Shown one piece after another: positions 16,554-24,558 of a stretch of DNA of 27,146 bases. This DNA comes from CAMENZ01 sp041854955. Its GTDB lineage: Bacteria > Bacillota > Clostridia > Peptostreptococcales > Anaerovoracaceae. The stretch's first letter is position 1. Each line of letters begins with the position of its first letter. The notes under the pieces are model-generated. The model had not been told where the DNA came from. It saw nothing but the letters and a program-made list of their open reading frames with translations, and did not search any database. The stretch covers positions 1 through 27,146 of the forward strand of contig JBHADF010000013.1 of the NCBI GenBank assembly GCA_041854955.1, given 5' to 3'. A program made the position numbers and the translations under genes.

Positions 16554-18005
16554 ATGAGCGATAATCAAAACTCAGAGAGAAAATTAAGTCTGCTGTCATT
16601 GATCGCAGTAATCATGGGATCTACTATCGGCAGCGGAATTTTCACCATTACCGGTGACATGGCATCATCAGGTGCTCACACCGGCGCCATCATAATCGGA
16701 TGGGCCATCGCGGGCGTGGGAATGTTCTCACTCATGATGTGCTACTTCGGTTTAAACAAGGTTAGACCTGACCTTACAAACGGTATCTACAGCTATGCCA
16801 AAGAAGGCTTCGGCGATTATGTAGGTTTCACTTCCGCTTGGGGTTACTGGCTCAGCGCACTGCTTTGCAACGTATCCTACATCACACTGTTATTCGGTGC
16901 TATCGGATACTTCGTACCCGTATTCGGCGAAGGAAACAACGTAATTTCCATCGTAGTAGCTTCCATAGTAATCTGGTTCCTTAACTGGCTTGTACTCCGC
17001 GGAGTTCGCGAAGCTGCCGTTGTCAACATCGTTACTACAGTTGCTAAGTTAATACCTATCTTCGTGTTCATCATAGCAGTCATCTTCGTTAACGCTTTTG
17101 ATCCTAAGATCTTTATGGAAAACTTCTGGGGAGACGGTACTATGTCCCTCGCAGATCAGGTTAAGGCTACTACAGGTTCCACCGTTTGGTCCTTCATCGG
17201 TATCGAAGGTGCTATCGTAGTATCCGGAAGAGCTAAGAAGTCCTCTGACGTAGGTAAAGCTTCCGCTATCGGATTCATCGGAATCTTAGCAATCTATGTA
17301 ATGGTTGCAATGCTTTCCTTAGGTGTAGTTCATTCAGAAGAATTAGCCGGATTCGAAAACCCTCAGATGGCTCAGATCTTACAGGTAGCTGTTGGCCCTT
17401 GGGGTGCTGCATTAGTAAACATCGGTGTTATCCTTTCCTTAGCAGGAGCTCTGTTAGGATGGACTATCATCGCTGCTGACTGCCCTTACTCCACTGCAAA
17501 GCAGGGTTCATTCATGAAGATTTTTGAAAAGTCCAACAAGAATGATGCTCCCAGCTTCGCTCTGTGGCTCACAAACGGCATTATCCAGATGTTCCTGATA
17601 ATCCTGTTATTCAGTGCTTCCACATACTATGCATTCTACAACCTGAGTGCTTCCATGATCATGATACCTTACCTCTTGAGCGCAGCCTTCTATCTGGTTG
17701 TTACCTTTAAGGGTAAAGGCTTTGAAAACGGTCAGGGTGGTTCGCTGTTCCTGGCAAGAATCTTCGCTTTATTAGGTACAATTTATGGACTCTGGATGAT
17801 TTACTCCAGTGGTTGGAACTATGCGTTGGTTACTACTATCCTCTATGCTCCCGGCATCATCGTTTATGCTCTCGGCAGAAAGGAAAGAAAGCAGCCTGTA
17901 TTCAACAACATTTTCGAAACCTGTCTTGCAGTTATAATCGTTGGTTTAGGAATCTTCTCCATTGTTATGATAGCAACAGGAAACGAAGCTTTCAACGTAC
18001 TGTAA
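16554..18005 (+). CDS. arcD: Arginine/ornithine antiporter (ArcD-like, APA family)
   Basis: 483 residues with about 12-13 hydrophobic helices. The N-terminal MGSTIGSGIF is the APA-family helix 1 signature, and WVFIGIEGA-type text (SFIGIEGAIVVSGRAKKSSDVGKA) matches ArcD closely, as do YAKEGFGDYVGFTSAWGYW and PYLLSAAFY. ArcD exchanges arginine for ornithine across the membrane, feeding the arginine deiminase pathway; lysine or polyamine exchange is an alternative. The true start is at 16554, since AGGAGG lies 5 bases upstream; the longer frame from 16437 has none. Codon use differs sharply from its neighbours (GGT, GCT, ATC, TAC, TTC preferred), as in very highly expressed genes. It is single, with its own promoter and strong terminator. 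Confidence 0.86.
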   Translation: MSDNQNSERKLSLLSLIAVIMGSTIGSGIFTITGDMASSGAHTGAIIIGWAIAGVGMFSLMMCYFGLNKVRPDLTNGIYSYAKEGFGDYVGFTSAWGYWLSALLCNVSYITLLFGAIGYFVPVFGEGNNVISIVVASIVIWFLNWLVLRGVREAAVVNIVTTVAKLIPIFVFIIAVIFVNAFDPKIFMENFWGDGTMSLADQVKATTGSTVWSFIGIEGAIVVSGRAKKSSDVGKASAIGFIGILAIYVMVAMLSLGVVHSEELAGFENPQMAQILQVAVGPWGAALVNIGVILSLAGALLGWTIIAADCPYSTAKQGSFMKIFEKSNKNDAPSFALWLTNGIIQMFLIILLFSASTYYAFYNLSASMIMIPYLLSAAFYLVVTFKGKGFENGQGGSLFLARIFALLGTIYGLWMIYSSGWNYALVTTILYAPGIIVYALGRKERKQPVFNNIFETCLAVIIVGLGIFSIVMIATGNEAFNVL

Positions 18006-18040
18006 CAGCTGTAAAAGCTAATATAGCATAGAAATGAATT

Positions 18041-18073
18041 ACCCCCGTATCGAAAGATGCGGGGGTTTTATTA
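18041..18073 (+). terminator. Strong terminator of arcD
   Basis: ACCCCCGTATC (18041-18051) and GATGCGGGGGT (18056-18066) form an 11-bp stem with one wobble, closed by a GAAA tetraloop and followed by TTTATTATT, 36 bp after the arcD stop. Confidence 0.93.
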
Positions 18074-18425
18074 TTCCTTGTCGGATTTTATATATAAGCC
18101 ATTGAAAAAGCACTTTGAAGGATGTATTATTGATGCAGATAAAAACTATCGTAGATTATGTATTTTTCAAAAGGAGGATTCAGGTAAGGGACGCCTTACC
18201 GCAGCCTATGAGCCCATATGTATCGTGGGACTTGTCATCTCTATCATCTCAATTTTTGTAGGCTTCTGGGGTGCTACGGGTATCATTGGAGTCATCGTAT
18301 CTGCCGCCGGTATGGCAAATGCCAACGAGCACAAAGAGAGAGGCAAAGAGCTGGCCGGCCTGGGCATACTTATAGGAGCCTGTACCGCCCTTTATGCTTT
18401 CTATGCAATGCTTTATCAAGGATGA
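18057..18425 (+). CDS. Small membrane protein (DUF4190-like), start unclear
   Basis: The open frame covers these positions, but its first ATG lies inside the arcD terminator and cannot be the start. The credible protein begins after residue 40, with EPICIVGLVISIISIFVG, a second hydrophobic stretch with a glycine/alanine-rich turn (GIIGVIVSAAGMANAN), a charged EHKERGKELA, and a last helix GILIGACTALYAFYA. Two or three helices separated this way resemble the DUF4190 type. A perfect AAAAGGAGG site lies at 18170-18177, yet no ATG, GTG or TTG follows at a workable distance in frame. A one-base slip in the A run would join ATG 18158 to this frame. It is either a recently damaged gene or one with an unusual start. 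It ends at the terminator shared with secA. Confidence 0.5.
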   Translation: MRGFYYSLSDFIYKPLKKHFEGCIIDADKNYRRLCIFQKEDSGKGRLTAAYEPICIVGLVISIISIFVGFWGATGIIGVIVSAAGMANANEHKERGKELAGLGILIGACTALYAFYAMLYQG

Positions 18426-18448
18426 ATTTTCCCATATAACATAGACAA

Positions 18449-18485
18449 AAAGACAGTCCTTTTATTTCAGACTGTCTTTCTTTTT
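18449..18485. terminator. Bidirectional terminator between small gene and secA
   Basis: AAAGACAGTC (18449-18458) and GACTGTCTTT (18470-18479) form a 10-bp stem with an 11-base loop. T runs follow on both strands: CTTTTTATTATT rightward, and TTTTTG leftward counting the stem-end T's. It serves the converging genes on both sides. Confidence 0.88.
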
Positions 18486-18500
18486 ATTATTCTGTTGAGT

Positions 18501-21272
18501 CTATTCTGCCTCATCATTGCCCATACAGCAGTTCTTGTACTTCTTTCCCGAACCGCAGGGGCAGAGATCATTACGGCCTACCTTAGGCTGTTCTCTCTTG
18601 AAGGTTTCCTGTTTTCTGGTTTCCTGAGGCACAGGCTGTCCCGAGGCCATCTGCTGTCTCATCTGAGCCGCCTCTCTGGCCTGCTGCTCGGCGAAATCCT
18701 CCTTCTGCTCCTTGCCACCCTTGATAACGCTTTTTCTCTCGGTAGTGGTGTTCACGGTAACATTGAAGCAGTTGGTAACGGTTTCTTCTCTGATGTCTCC
18801 TATCATCTCCTCGAACATATCGAAGCCTTCGTTGGAATATGCAATAGCCGGGTCCATCTGACCGATGGCTCTGAGGCCTATTCCCTGCTTCAGGTCGTCC
18901 ATGGCGTCGATGTGATCCATCCAATGTCTGTCAACAACTCGGAGGAGAATCATCTTTTCAACTTCTCTCATGATTTCCTCGGTGATTTCTTCTTCCTTTT
19001 TGCTGTAGAGTTCTTCAAAGATTCTCACAGCATCTTCTTCCAAGGATTCCGGAGTCAGCGCCCCGATTTGTCTCTCGTCATAATTGAAGCCGGGGAAGTT
19101 CGGATTCAATCTTTTCAGGTTCTTTTCAAGAAGCTCCAAATCCCATTCCTCAGCATACTTGCTGTCTACGGTGATAGGAATTACCGTATTGCTTATAAGG
19201 TCTCTCATCATTTCCATGATAGACTCCCTCATGTCCTCTCCGAAGAGAACCTTGCGTCGCTGTTCGTAGATAACCTCTCGCTGCTTGTTCATTACGTTGT
19301 CGTACTGGAGCACGTATTTTCTTATTTCAAAGTTCCTGCTCTCTACCTTCTTCTGAGCTCCCTCGATGGTTCTGGAAAGCATGCCTGCCGCAATGGGCTG
19401 GTCATCCATACCGAAGCGGGTCATTACAGACTGAACCTTGTCTCCGCCGAAGCGTCTCATAAGGTCGTCTTCCAAGGAAATGTAGAACTGAGTTTCTCCC
19501 GGGTCTCCCTGACGGCCGGAACGTCCTCTCAGCTGATTGTCTATACGACGAGATTCGTGTCTTTCCGTACCTATGATGCAAAGTCCGCCCAGCTGTCTCA
19601 CCTGCTCCTGCTCGTCTGCTCTCTCGGCTTTATATTTTTCCAGAAGGGTTCCGAAGGTTTCTCTCGCCTTTAAAAGCTCCTGGTCATCGGAACGAACAAA
19701 GCTGGTGGCAAAGGATATGGCCTCATCGTCATAGCCCATCTTTTTCATTTCCTGCTTGGCTTCAAATTCCGGGTTTCCTCCCAGGATTATGTCCGTACCT
19801 CTACCTGCCATGTTGGTGGCGATGGTAACGGTCCCCAATCTACCTGCTTCAGCGACGATTTCCGCTTCCTTATCATGCTGCTTGGCGTTGAGGACATTGT
19901 GCTTAATGCCTCTTTTTCTAAGCAAATCGGAAAGTCTCTCTGAATTTTCTATGGATATGGTACCTACCAATACAGGCTGGCCTGTGGCGTGAGCCTCCTC
20001 TATCCTGTCGGCGATAGCCTTAAACTTGGAGCTTTCCTTGGCAAAGACAGCATCGTCCATATCTTCTCTTATAACTGGCTTGTTGGTGGGTATAACCACT
20101 ACGTCCATATTGTATATGGCTCGGAATTCTTCTTCCTCGGTCTTGGCTGTACCCGTCATGCCCGCCAGCTTCTGGTACATTCTGAAATAGTTCTGCAAGG
20201 TGATGGTAGCCAAGGTCTTGGACTCGGATCTTACCAATACGCCTTCCTTTGCTTCTATGGCCTGATGCAAACCGTTGGAATATCTACGTCCAAACATAAG
20301 ACGGCCTGTGAATTCGTCTACGATAACGATTTCTCCGTCCTTTACGATATAGTCCACATCACGCTTCATGATAGCCTTGGCCTTCAAGGCTTCTAAAACG
20401 TAGTGGTTGATTTCCATGTTTTCCGGGTCACCGAAGTTATCTATGCCGAAGTATTTCTCCGCCTTGGCGATACCTTCCTCGGTGAGGCCTACCTTCTTAT
20501 CCTTTTCCTCTAATGTGAAGTCGGCACCTTCTCCCATCACAAGCCCTCTTACGAATTTCTCAGCTTTCTGATACATTTCGCTGGAGTCGTCTCCCTGTCC
20601 GGAAATGATGAGGGGAGTTCTGGCCTCGTCCACCAGGATGGAGTCCACCTCGTCCACGATGGCGAAGTTGAGCTCTCTTTGGGTGAGCTGCTCCTGATAG
20701 ATTACCATATTGTCTCTCAGGTAGTCGAAACCGAACTCGTTGTTGGTTCCGTAGGTTATGTCGGAGCGATACGCTTCTTTTCTCTTCCTGTCGGAAATTC
20801 CGTGGATTACGCAGCCTACGGAAAGTCCCATAAAGGAGTAAATTTTACCCATCCATTCGGCGTCACGCTTTGCCAGGTAGTCGTTGACGGTTACAACGTG
20901 TACCCCCTTGCCTTCCAAGGCGTTGAGGTATACGGGCAGGGTTGCCACCAAGGTCTTTCCTTCACCTGTCTTCATCTCGGCGATTCTTCCCTGATGAAGG
21001 ACGATGCCTCCTATTACCTGCACCTTGAAGTGCTTCATTCCAACACTTCTCCAAGCCGCCTCTCTCAAAACAGCATAGGCTTCTACAAGTATGTCATCCA
21101 GGGTTTCGCCCTTTTCCAATCTTGCCTTAAATTCCGGCGTCTTGGCCTTCAGCTCTTCATCGCTGAGCTTGGCCATAGACTCTTCCAGTTCCATTACTCT
21201 GTCGGCAATTTTTTCCACCTTCTTAACTTCTTTGGTGTTCATATCACCGAATATTTTTTCCATTAATCCCAT
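18501..21272 (-). CDS. secA: Protein translocase ATPase SecA
   Basis: 923 residues, within the normal range. SecA drives preproteins through SecYEG at the membrane using ATP. Motifs in order: Walker A in MKTGEGKTLVATL (about residue 105), DEAD-like DEVDSILVDEARTPL, TGTAKTEEEEF, ATNMAGRGTDIILGG, and RGRSGRQGDPGETQFY. The C-terminus has the zinc/SecB-binding motif LCPCGSGKKYKNCC. It is transcribed leftward, 16 bp after the CNNM/CorC gene, so the two are one operon, and it ends at the shared terminator. Nothing is unusual in the catalytic motifs. Confidence 0.97.
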   Translation of the reverse strand: MGLMEKIFGDMNTKEVKKVEKIADRVMELEESMAKLSDEELKAKTPEFKARLEKGETLDDILVEAYAVLREAAWRSVGMKHFKVQVIGGIVLHQGRIAEMKTGEGKTLVATLPVYLNALEGKGVHVVTVNDYLAKRDAEWMGKIYSFMGLSVGCVIHGISDRKRKEAYRSDITYGTNNEFGFDYLRDNMVIYQEQLTQRELNFAIVDEVDSILVDEARTPLIISGQGDDSSEMYQKAEKFVRGLVMGEGADFTLEEKDKKVGLTEEGIAKAEKYFGIDNFGDPENMEINHYVLEALKAKAIMKRDVDYIVKDGEIVIVDEFTGRLMFGRRYSNGLHQAIEAKEGVLVRSESKTLATITLQNYFRMYQKLAGMTGTAKTEEEEFRAIYNMDVVVIPTNKPVIREDMDDAVFAKESSKFKAIADRIEEAHATGQPVLVGTISIENSERLSDLLRKRGIKHNVLNAKQHDKEAEIVAEAGRLGTVTIATNMAGRGTDIILGGNPEFEAKQEMKKMGYDDEAISFATSFVRSDDQELLKARETFGTLLEKYKAERADEQEQVRQLGGLCIIGTERHESRRIDNQLRGRSGRQGDPGETQFYISLEDDLMRRFGGDKVQSVMTRFGMDDQPIAAGMLSRTIEGAQKKVESRNFEIRKYVLQYDNVMNKQREVIYEQRRKVLFGEDMRESIMEMMRDLISNTVIPITVDSKYAEEWDLELLEKNLKRLNPNFPGFNYDERQIGALTPESLEEDAVRIFEELYSKKEEEITEEIMREVEKMILLRVVDRHWMDHIDAMDDLKQGIGLRAIGQMDPAIAYSNEGFDMFEEMIGDIREETVTNCFNVTVNTTTERKSVIKGGKEQKEDFAEQQAREAAQMRQQMASGQPVPQETRKQETFKREQPKVGRNDLCPCGSGKKYKNCCMGNDEAE

Positions 21273-21288
21273 TTATCTTTTCCCTTTC

Positions 21289-22539
21289 TTATTCCTCATC
21301 GGGTATTTCCCTTACTACCATATTTATCTCCAAGGACTTCTTTTCGTCTGCCTTGGTGACTACCACATCGAAATGCTTGTAGTCCGCCTCATAGGTGAAT
21401 TTATCTCCGACTTCCGGAAGCTTGTCCAAGGCCAGACACACCCAGCCGTTGACCGTAGTCACATCCACTTCTTCCTCTACATCGAAGTATTCAAACATCT
21501 TGTCTAAATTAGTGTTGCTCAACACTCTGTAGGTTCCGTCCTGCATCTGTATGATGTCCTGGGTCTCTTCACGGTCGTGCTCGTCGTAGATTTCCCCTAC
21601 CAGTTCCTCTATAATATCCTCCATGGTGACCAGGCCGGAGGTTCCGCCGTACTCGTCAACTATGATGGCTATATGGGTCTTTGCCTTTTGCAGCTTCTTA
21701 AGAAGCTGAGATATTTTGATGGAGCCGGCTACGAAAATAACCGGTTTTACATAGGTGGATACAGGTGTATCCGTTCCCTTTATATGGTTGTGGAAGTCCT
21801 TTTGGTTCAAAACTCCCATAATGTTATCCATGTCTCCGTCGTAGACGGGCAGTCTGGAAAACCCGGTGGACAAGAAGAGCTCGCTTATCTCCTCCTGGGA
21901 CTCATCCACTTCCATGGCTACCATATTTACTCGGGGCGTGAGAACATCCCAGGCCTCCAGCTCGTTGAACTCGATGGCATTTTGGATGAGCTCGCTCTGC
22001 TCCTCGTTGATGCCCCCCTCTGTCTCAGCCTCCTCCACCAGTGTGATAAGTTCGTCCTCGGTTATGGGGCTGTTTTCTGCCATGTGGAAAATCTTTGCAA
22101 GCAGCTTTTTCCAAAGGCTGAAAAGCTTGTTGACCGGCGTAAGTACAGCGATAAGTATCCGCAAAATCCCTACTGAGCTCATGGCCCATTTCTCCGGATT
22201 TTCCTTGGCCAGGCTCTTGGGCGAAATCTCGCCGAAGATGAGGACCACTACTGTGGTTACCGCCGTGGCGATGGTAGCTCCGTGAAGGGGATACATCTCT
22301 AAAAATATGACTGTCACCATGGCTGCCATGGCTATATTTACTAAATTGTTGCCCACCAGTATGGTGGAAAGGAGATTATCATAGCCTTCCGCTACCTCCA
22401 GAACCCGCTTGGCTCTGTGATCGCCGTCGTTGGCCATGTTCTTTATCCTTATTCTGTTCAGGGATGTAAAGGCCGTTTCCGTGGCGGAAAAGAAGGCCGA
22501 CATCATGAGCAGAATCAGAACTCCTATTATTTTTCCCAT
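21289..22539 (-). CDS. CNNM/CBS/CorC-domain membrane protein (hemolysin family)
   Basis: About 416 residues. The N-terminal CNNM (DUF21) membrane domain has LMMSAFFSATETAFTSLN and ILVGNNLVNIAMAA, and GEISPKSLAKENPE follows. A CBS pair (about 200-320) contains TPRVNMVAMEVDES and IIVDEYGGTSGLVTMEDI. The C-terminal CorC/HlyC transporter-associated domain includes VTTVNGWVCLALDKLPEVGD. Family members handle magnesium (MpfA/CorC type); the hemolysin name is historical. The second of two adjacent ATG codons is preferred because GGAGG is 5 bases before it. Its messenger begins with a structured leader, and it leads the operon with secA. Confidence 0.9.
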   Translation of the reverse strand: MGKIIGVLILLMMSAFFSATETAFTSLNRIRIKNMANDGDHRAKRVLEVAEGYDNLLSTILVGNNLVNIAMAAMVTVIFLEMYPLHGATIATAVTTVVVLIFGEISPKSLAKENPEKWAMSSVGILRILIAVLTPVNKLFSLWKKLLAKIFHMAENSPITEDELITLVEEAETEGGINEEQSELIQNAIEFNELEAWDVLTPRVNMVAMEVDESQEEISELFLSTGFSRLPVYDGDMDNIMGVLNQKDFHNHIKGTDTPVSTYVKPVIFVAGSIKISQLLKKLQKAKTHIAIIVDEYGGTSGLVTMEDIIEELVGEIYDEHDREETQDIIQMQDGTYRVLSNTNLDKMFEYFDVEEEVDVTTVNGWVCLALDKLPEVGDKFTYEADYKHFDVVVTKADEKKSLEINMVVREIPDEE

Positions 22540-22572
22540 CATTTCCTCCGTTTGACAGGTGGCGCTTTTTGT

Positions 22573-22642
22573 CGGTAATTATGCCGGCTACCGTCACCTT
22601 GAATTTTGCACAAGGCAAAATATTACCGTGAAGAATATTGTA
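22573..22642 (-). ncRNA. Promoter and structured leader of the CNNM-secA operon
   Basis: On the minus strand an extended -10, TGGTACAAT (22645-22637), lacks a good -35. A transcript would start near 22630, so the RNA begins almost at once with CGGTAAT (22628-22622), which pairs perfectly with ATTACCG (22579-22573). Inside lies ATTTTGC-cttgt-GCAAAAT (22621-22603). Two competing pairings exist: CCTTG (22615-22611) with CAAGG (22601-22597), which breaks the inner hairpin, and a second CGGTA (22593-22589) that can take the 3' strand of the outer helix. I match no known riboswitch class. The SD at 22544-22548 lies outside this fold. Confidence 0.4.
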
Positions 22643-22803
22643 CCACGATTTGGGCTCAAAGGGAAGTGAAAAGACTGTGAATTCCATAGGTTAGCGGTGT
22701 GTTTACACCTTATTTTCATGGATTTGGAGGCAGATAGGCCAAAACCGGCCCGGTGCCGTGGTGTTTTGGGGATTATTCAACCTTAAATTGTAAGGTCGTG
22801 GGC

Positions 22804-22835
22804 AAAAAAACAGCAAACCTTTGCGATTTACTGTT
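22804..22835 (-). terminator. Leftward terminator of the unknown cassette
   Basis: On the minus strand, AACAGTAAA (22835-22827) pairs with TTTGCTGTT (22817-22809), nine pairs with one wobble and a nine-base loop, followed by a run of T's. It is the first good terminator after the cassette that ends at 23178, so the inverted-repeat array may be transcribed as its 3' tail. Confidence 0.78.
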
Positions 22836-22925
22836 TCAGGAATTGTTGTATGTAGTGAGGCTGGCTGGGGGGTACTCCTGTATATTTAAAATTAGTCTCT
22901 CAGAGTATTCTCTAATATACATATA

Positions 22926-23111
22926 GTGTTGACACAATCTCTGATTTTAAAGGAAAGTGTCAACACATGTTTACATAACTCATGAATTATTGTAAACTCC
23001 CCTGCCAATAATTGGTAAATGTTGACACCTTTTGCTTATTTCCCAAAAACTGTCAACAAATTCGCCCAATTTCGTTGACAAAATCCCTTAAAATTGAAGA
23101 AAGTGTCAACA
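22926..23111. repeat. Array of TGTTGACA-N23-TGTCAACA inverted repeats
   Basis: Three inverted pairs have the same arms and spacing: TGTTGACA at 22927-22934 with TGTCAACA at 22958-22965; 23020-23027 with 23051-23058; and CGTTGACA (first base altered) at 23073-23080 with 23104-23111. Each gap is exactly 23 bases, but the gap sequences differ apart from being AT-rich. The first pair extends to 10-bp arms. A variant pair, GTTTACA (22969-22975) with TGTAAAC (22991-22997), and a CCAATAATTGG palindrome (23005-23015) lie between copies. The conserved geometry with unconserved filling suggests binding sites or RNA stems, not a recent duplication. Confidence 0.85.
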
Positions 23112-23177
23112 TCCGGGCTACTCCCTAGTTTCTCAATCCCAATAGGGCCATCACCATATCAGCAAAGCCTCTCACTC

Positions 23178-23792
23178 TCATCCTCTTCTGTCACTGTGTA
23201 ACGCAAAATCGAATTTGTCATCATCACATTTTTCCAGATTCTTATTAACCAGTTCCGTGGACTTATAAAAATGGAAACCATATGCATACCCTTGATCATA
23301 GCGTTTTTCCTCAGGGCTGAGCTCCTGCTTCCGTAATCCGTACATAGTAAAGAACCATTGGCCGCTAGGTATTTCAAAGTCAATTGCTGTCCAATATTCC
23401 TCATCATCTAAGGTGAAGTGGTTTTTATTGGTAACGCCTTTCTTGACCATGTCTTTATCGTTCATACTGCTGAAGCTTATCAGGGAAAGCAAAGAGCATT
23501 TTCCCACCTTAATGCAGAAATCATCGTATCTGAAAACAATTTCGTAACCTGCCGGCAAGTTATATTCCGTCTCTCCTATCTCGATATAGACAGGGGTATC
23601 GCAACAAACAACTCTGTTAAAAGGCACAATTGTTCCTTCTGAGATGAACTCAAAATATACATCCATATTCTTATCAAAATATGATAAAAACTTAGCGCTT
23701 CTAATAGACCTTTCTTTAATCTTTTCCAAGAATAAGTCTACCGATAAAAACATCATCCCGTAGCCCATAGGCGTAATATTTTTAGTAATCAT
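23178..23792 (-). CDS. Hypothetical protein, third gene of unknown cassette
   Basis: 204 residues with no family I can name. There is no signal peptide or membrane helix, and the sequence alternates short hydrophobic and charged stretches as in a beta-rich soluble protein (VYIEIGETEYNLPAGYEIVF; YAYGFHFYKSTEL near the end). A pair of cysteines occurs in VVCCDTP. AGGAG lies 6 bases before the ATG. It follows the middle cassette gene by 66 bp in the same direction. The aromatic and acidic composition recalls immunity or accessory proteins of toxin loci, which is impression only. Confidence 0.7.
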   Translation of the reverse strand: MITKNITPMGYGMMFLSVDLFLEKIKERSIRSAKFLSYFDKNMDVYFEFISEGTIVPFNRVVCCDTPVYIEIGETEYNLPAGYEIVFRYDDFCIKVGKCSLLSLISFSSMNDKDMVKKGVTNKNHFTLDDEEYWTAIDFEIPSGQWFFTMYGLRKQELSPEEKRYDQGYAYGFHFYKSTELVNKNLEKCDDDKFDFALHSDRRG

Positions 23793-23858
23793 ATATTTGT
23801 CTCCTATAATTTCTCACTAATTCCGTAAGCGAAATCTTCATCCTTTTCAAAACCCGAG

Positions 23859-24473
23859 TCAAAGGGGATTGTTATCAACCTTTCTTATAATGGGTGTTCC
23901 TCTGACACATACGCCGATTTCATAGGATGATGTTCCTTCATATGGATTGGCAAAGCCTATGGTTAAAGAATATTCCGGGCCGTCATTGTCTAAAATATCT
24001 TTAAGATAGGATATATCATATTGCCCGTTAGCGCTCTTTACAAGAGCACCATGATTTTCAAGTTGAACCACATAGGAAAAACATTCAAAAAAACAGTCCA
24101 GCTTCTTTCCAAAAGAAACATTCTTATCCATAGAATTATATAGGTTTATCATCACATCCAATTTATCGTAGATGAACCGGTTGATTTCTTGAAGGAAATA
24201 ATCATAATCGACGGAAATTCCAAAGTCCCAGGATTCATCATCCGACCCAACCAATACAGACACTTGTTTCGTTTCCTCGTCATAGGCCCAAAAGGCCGGC
24301 GCTCCCGCACTAATTCCCGCCTCTATGGTTTTTCTTTCAGACCAGTCAGCCTCATTGATTTTGTGCAAGCGAAATATATGTTCCGTCTCCAGGTTCTTGA
24401 TATTCAATTCAAAGCGGCTGTCCTGGATTTTAATCCGGAGCTTATTGCCGCCCTCGGTTATTAATATTTTCAA
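23859..24473 (-). CDS. Hypothetical protein, middle gene of unknown cassette
   Basis: About 204 residues, soluble and acidic, not recognised. Notable text is SAGAPAFWAYDEETKQVSVL, followed by DESWDFGISVDYDYFLQEIN; the C-terminal third has YEGTSSYEIGVCVRG. The start is a TTG at 24473, chosen because GGAG lies 9 bases upstream; the earlier TTG at 24497 has no ribosome site, and no ATG is available near either. It sits 85 bp after the membrane-protein gene, and its partner of the same length follows, although I see no clear similarity between the two. Confidence 0.65.
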   Translation of the reverse strand: MKILITEGGNKLRIKIQDSRFELNIKNLETEHIFRLHKINEADWSERKTIEAGISAGAPAFWAYDEETKQVSVLVGSDDESWDFGISVDYDYFLQEINRFIYDKLDVMINLYNSMDKNVSFGKKLDCFFECFSYVVQLENHGALVKSANGQYDISYLKDILDNDGPEYSLTIGFANPYEGTSSYEIGVCVRGTPIIRKVDNNPL

Positions 24474-24558
24474 TTCCCTTTTCTCCGTTATTTTCAATTA
24501 TCAATATGTAAAGGCAATGTCGGCCTGTATGCCCCGTCTTTCAATGCTTCCCCTTAGG

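Larger units (their letters stand above)
22643..23177. other. Gene-free, structure-rich region
   Basis: No complete gene is visible here. From left to right it holds: a short GGTGT/ACACC hairpin (22696-22709), CCAAAAC/GTTTTGG arms with an inner ACCGG-C-CCGGT (22739-22769), an ACCTTA/TAAGGT hairpin (22780-22796), the leftward terminator at 22804-22835, a 23-codon open remnant without a start on the minus strand (22828-22899), and the inverted-repeat array at 22926-23111. The concentration of palindromes contrasts with the tight spacing of the core genes to the left. Confidence 0.6.

Noticed and set aside
18495..19673. 392-codon plus-strand frame inside secA
   Set aside because: Antisense shadow of secA; long because of the GC-skewed codons of the real gene.
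22543..22640. Known magnesium, manganese or NiCo riboswitch before the CNNM gene
   Set aside because: I could not find the conserved loops of those classes; only generic alternative helices are visible.
22828..22899. Minus-strand 23-codon open stretch ending FLKQ
   Set aside because: No start codon after the upstream TGA, and its stop lies inside a terminator stem; at most a remnant of an unknown gene.
22928..22960. TTGACA in the repeats as -35 promoter elements
   Set aside because: No TATAAT-like -10 occurs 16-18 bases downstream in either orientation.
22926..23111. Possible CRISPR array
   Set aside because: The repeats are 8-10 bp arms in alternating orientation, there are only three pairs at irregular intervals, and no cas genes are visible.
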